Both the position numbers and the translations under genes were made by a program. Below, one piece after another: positions 63,096 through 64,000 of a stretch of DNA of 64,000 nt. Source of the stretch: Paenibacillus macquariensis (GTDB lineage Bacteria; Bacillota; Bacilli; Paenibacillales; Paenibacillaceae). The stretch lies in assembly GCF_900156375.1 (NCBI RefSeq), contig NZ_FTNK01000005.1, positions 186,001 to 250,000 on the forward strand, read 5' to 3'. The notes under the pieces are model-generated. The model worked only from the letters and a program-made list of their open reading frames with translations, had not been told where the DNA came from and ran no database searches. The first letter of the stretch is position 1. Every line of letters starts with the position of its first letter.

Positions 63096-64000
63096 ATGGT
63101 ATGGAAGAATGCCGAATTGTTTACTTTGGAAGCAGGGAGTCTAACGTTTAAATTCTTGCCAAGCGGAGATTTGTTTCAGGCTATGCATGGAAGAACAATG
63201 CTTAATCAATGGTTATCGAATTCAATCGATGGATCGATGAATAATATATATTTGCGATTACATGATGAAGAGGGAATTAAAGCGTACCCGTTGCTTGGAG
63301 TTAGGTCACAGAGTCGTGTTCGTAAGTTTGATAATCGCGTTGTATTTGAAGGTATCGTTGAAGCTGTTCGTTATCAAGTGATGTTCACGCCTACAGAGCA
63401 AGGGATATGGTTCTGGGATGTCAAAGTCGAGGGACATCATAAGCAAATAGACGTGATATATGGACAAGATATGGGGAACGCAGATGCAGGTACGGTTCGA
63501 AGTAACGAGGCTTACTTATCTCAGTATATTGATCATACCGTATTTGAAGATGAGCGTAATGGATATGTTGTCTGCTCAAGGCAGAATCAGCCCCAAGGTG
63601 GCGCATTCCCGTACATTCAACAGGGATCTTTAACGAAGGTTGTTTCCTATTCAACAGATGGCTTTCAATTCTATGGATTATCATACAAAGAAACAAATGA
63701 GCCGGCTTGTTTAACGCAAGATACTTTGGCTAATGAAGTCTATCAATACGAATTTGCCTATACAGCCTTACAATCGGAACGTATTACGTTAGATGGAGAA
63801 GCTAGATTCGTATTTTACGGATTATGTAAGGAAGACCATCCCAATGCGATTTCTACATTAGAGTTCGGTGAGGAAGTATCACAGGCACGTGAAGCAGTTG
63901 AGAAGCTAAGTTTTGAGGGTGGAGAACTTCTGGAACGTGTCTCTCTATTGCCTTCTATAGGAACTCCGCTACATACGGAGGCTATGAGTAAGACGGAGAT
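63096..64000 (+). CDS. GH94 phosphorylase, 1,2-beta-oligoglucan phosphorylase-like, N-terminal part (runs off window)
   Basis: The frame is open from ATG 63096 to the window end (301 codons). This is the N-terminal beta-sandwich part of a GH94 enzyme; family members of this type are ~1100 residues, so about a quarter is present. Recognisable stretches are GDLFQAMHGRTMLNQ, NNIYLRLHDEEG, YGQDMGNADAG, SQYIDHTVFE, CSRQNQPQGGAFP and YEFAYTALQSE. They resemble the Listeria enzyme Lin1839 (SOGP), which phosphorolyses beta-1,2-glucans to glucose-1-phosphate. GTAGGAGTGAGAG precedes the start. The catalytic Asp lies beyond the window. Confidence 0.87.
   Translation, partial: MVWKNAELFTLEAGSLTFKFLPSGDLFQAMHGRTMLNQWLSNSIDGSMNNIYLRLHDEEGIKAYPLLGVRSQSRVRKFDNRVVFEGIVEAVRYQVMFTPTEQGIWFWDVKVEGHHKQIDVIYGQDMGNADAGTVRSNEAYLSQYIDHTVFEDERNGYVVCSRQNQPQGGAFPYIQQGSLTKVVSYSTDGFQFYGLSYKETNEPACLTQDTLANEVYQYEFAYTALQSERITLDGEARFVFYGLCKEDHPNAISTLEFGEEVSQAREAVEKLSFEGGELLERVSLLPSIGTPLHTEAMSKTE

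Noticed and set aside
1..64000. Search for CRISPR arrays, tRNA or rRNA genes, transposases, integrases and attachment repeats
   Set aside because: No regularly spaced repeats, tRNA-like cloverleaf, rRNA stretch or recombinase motif was noticed by eye.

Overview
The window reads as a chromosomal stretch of a Paenibacillus-like Gram-positive soil or gut bacterium (Bacillota, Paenibacillaceae). The basis is the gene style, not a database match. It has three YesM/YesN-type two-component pairs, each beside a carbohydrate ABC importer that lacks its own ATPase. It also has many large cytoplasmic glycosidases, AraC-type regulators, an S-layer (SLH) surface protein, strong AGGAGG-type ribosome binding sites and A/T-rich intergenic DNA. 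No tRNA, rRNA, CRISPR array, transposase or prophage gene was seen. || Layout. 1-4.6 kb: the end of an alpha6/alpha6-repeat protein, a membrane-anchored DUF4430 protein and a complete three-gene ECF importer, together resembling a bacterial version of intrinsic-factor/transcobalamin-linked B12 uptake. 4.7-12.2 kb: an SLH-anchored metallophosphoesterase, a small kinase-like protein, an orphan UbiD-type decarboxylase and a chemoreceptor. 12.3-32.2 kb: module A, with a two-component system, lipoprotein binding protein, two permeases and a run of five glycosidases (GH3, GH38, GH125, an unassigned (beta/alpha)8 enzyme and a second GH38) suited to mannose-rich N-glycans or alpha-mannan. 32.3-41.1 kb: two sets of xylose-isomerase-like TIM-barrel proteins with Gfo/Idh/MocA dehydrogenases, two AraC regulators and a GH20 beta-N-acetylhexosaminidase. 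41.2-49.8 kb: module B, with a two-component system, binding protein, two permeases, a NanA-like lyase and NanE, i.e. uptake and catabolism of sialic acid or a related N-acetyl sugar. 49.9-52.6 kb: a CpsB-type phosphatase, a VanW protein and a patatin-like lipase. 52.8-64 kb: module C, with a binding protein and two-component system on the minus strand, and two permeases, an esterase, a GH3 and the start of a GH94 phosphorylase on the plus strand. The last two closely resemble the Listeria beta-1,2-glucan (sophoro-oligosaccharide) pair. || Working together. Modules A and B plus the GH20 enzyme would import and take apart the mannose, GlcNAc and sialic acid parts of glycoprotein glycans. The GH38/GH125/GH20 set matches in kind the pneumococcal N-glycan locus (SP_2141-SP_2146). 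Module C handles beta-1,2-glucan fragments. The three importers probably share an MsmK/MsmX-type ATPase encoded elsewhere. Modules are bounded by long perfect hairpins that serve as bidirectional terminators. Two cre-like boxes precede the binding-protein genes of modules A and B, suggesting CcpA catabolite control.
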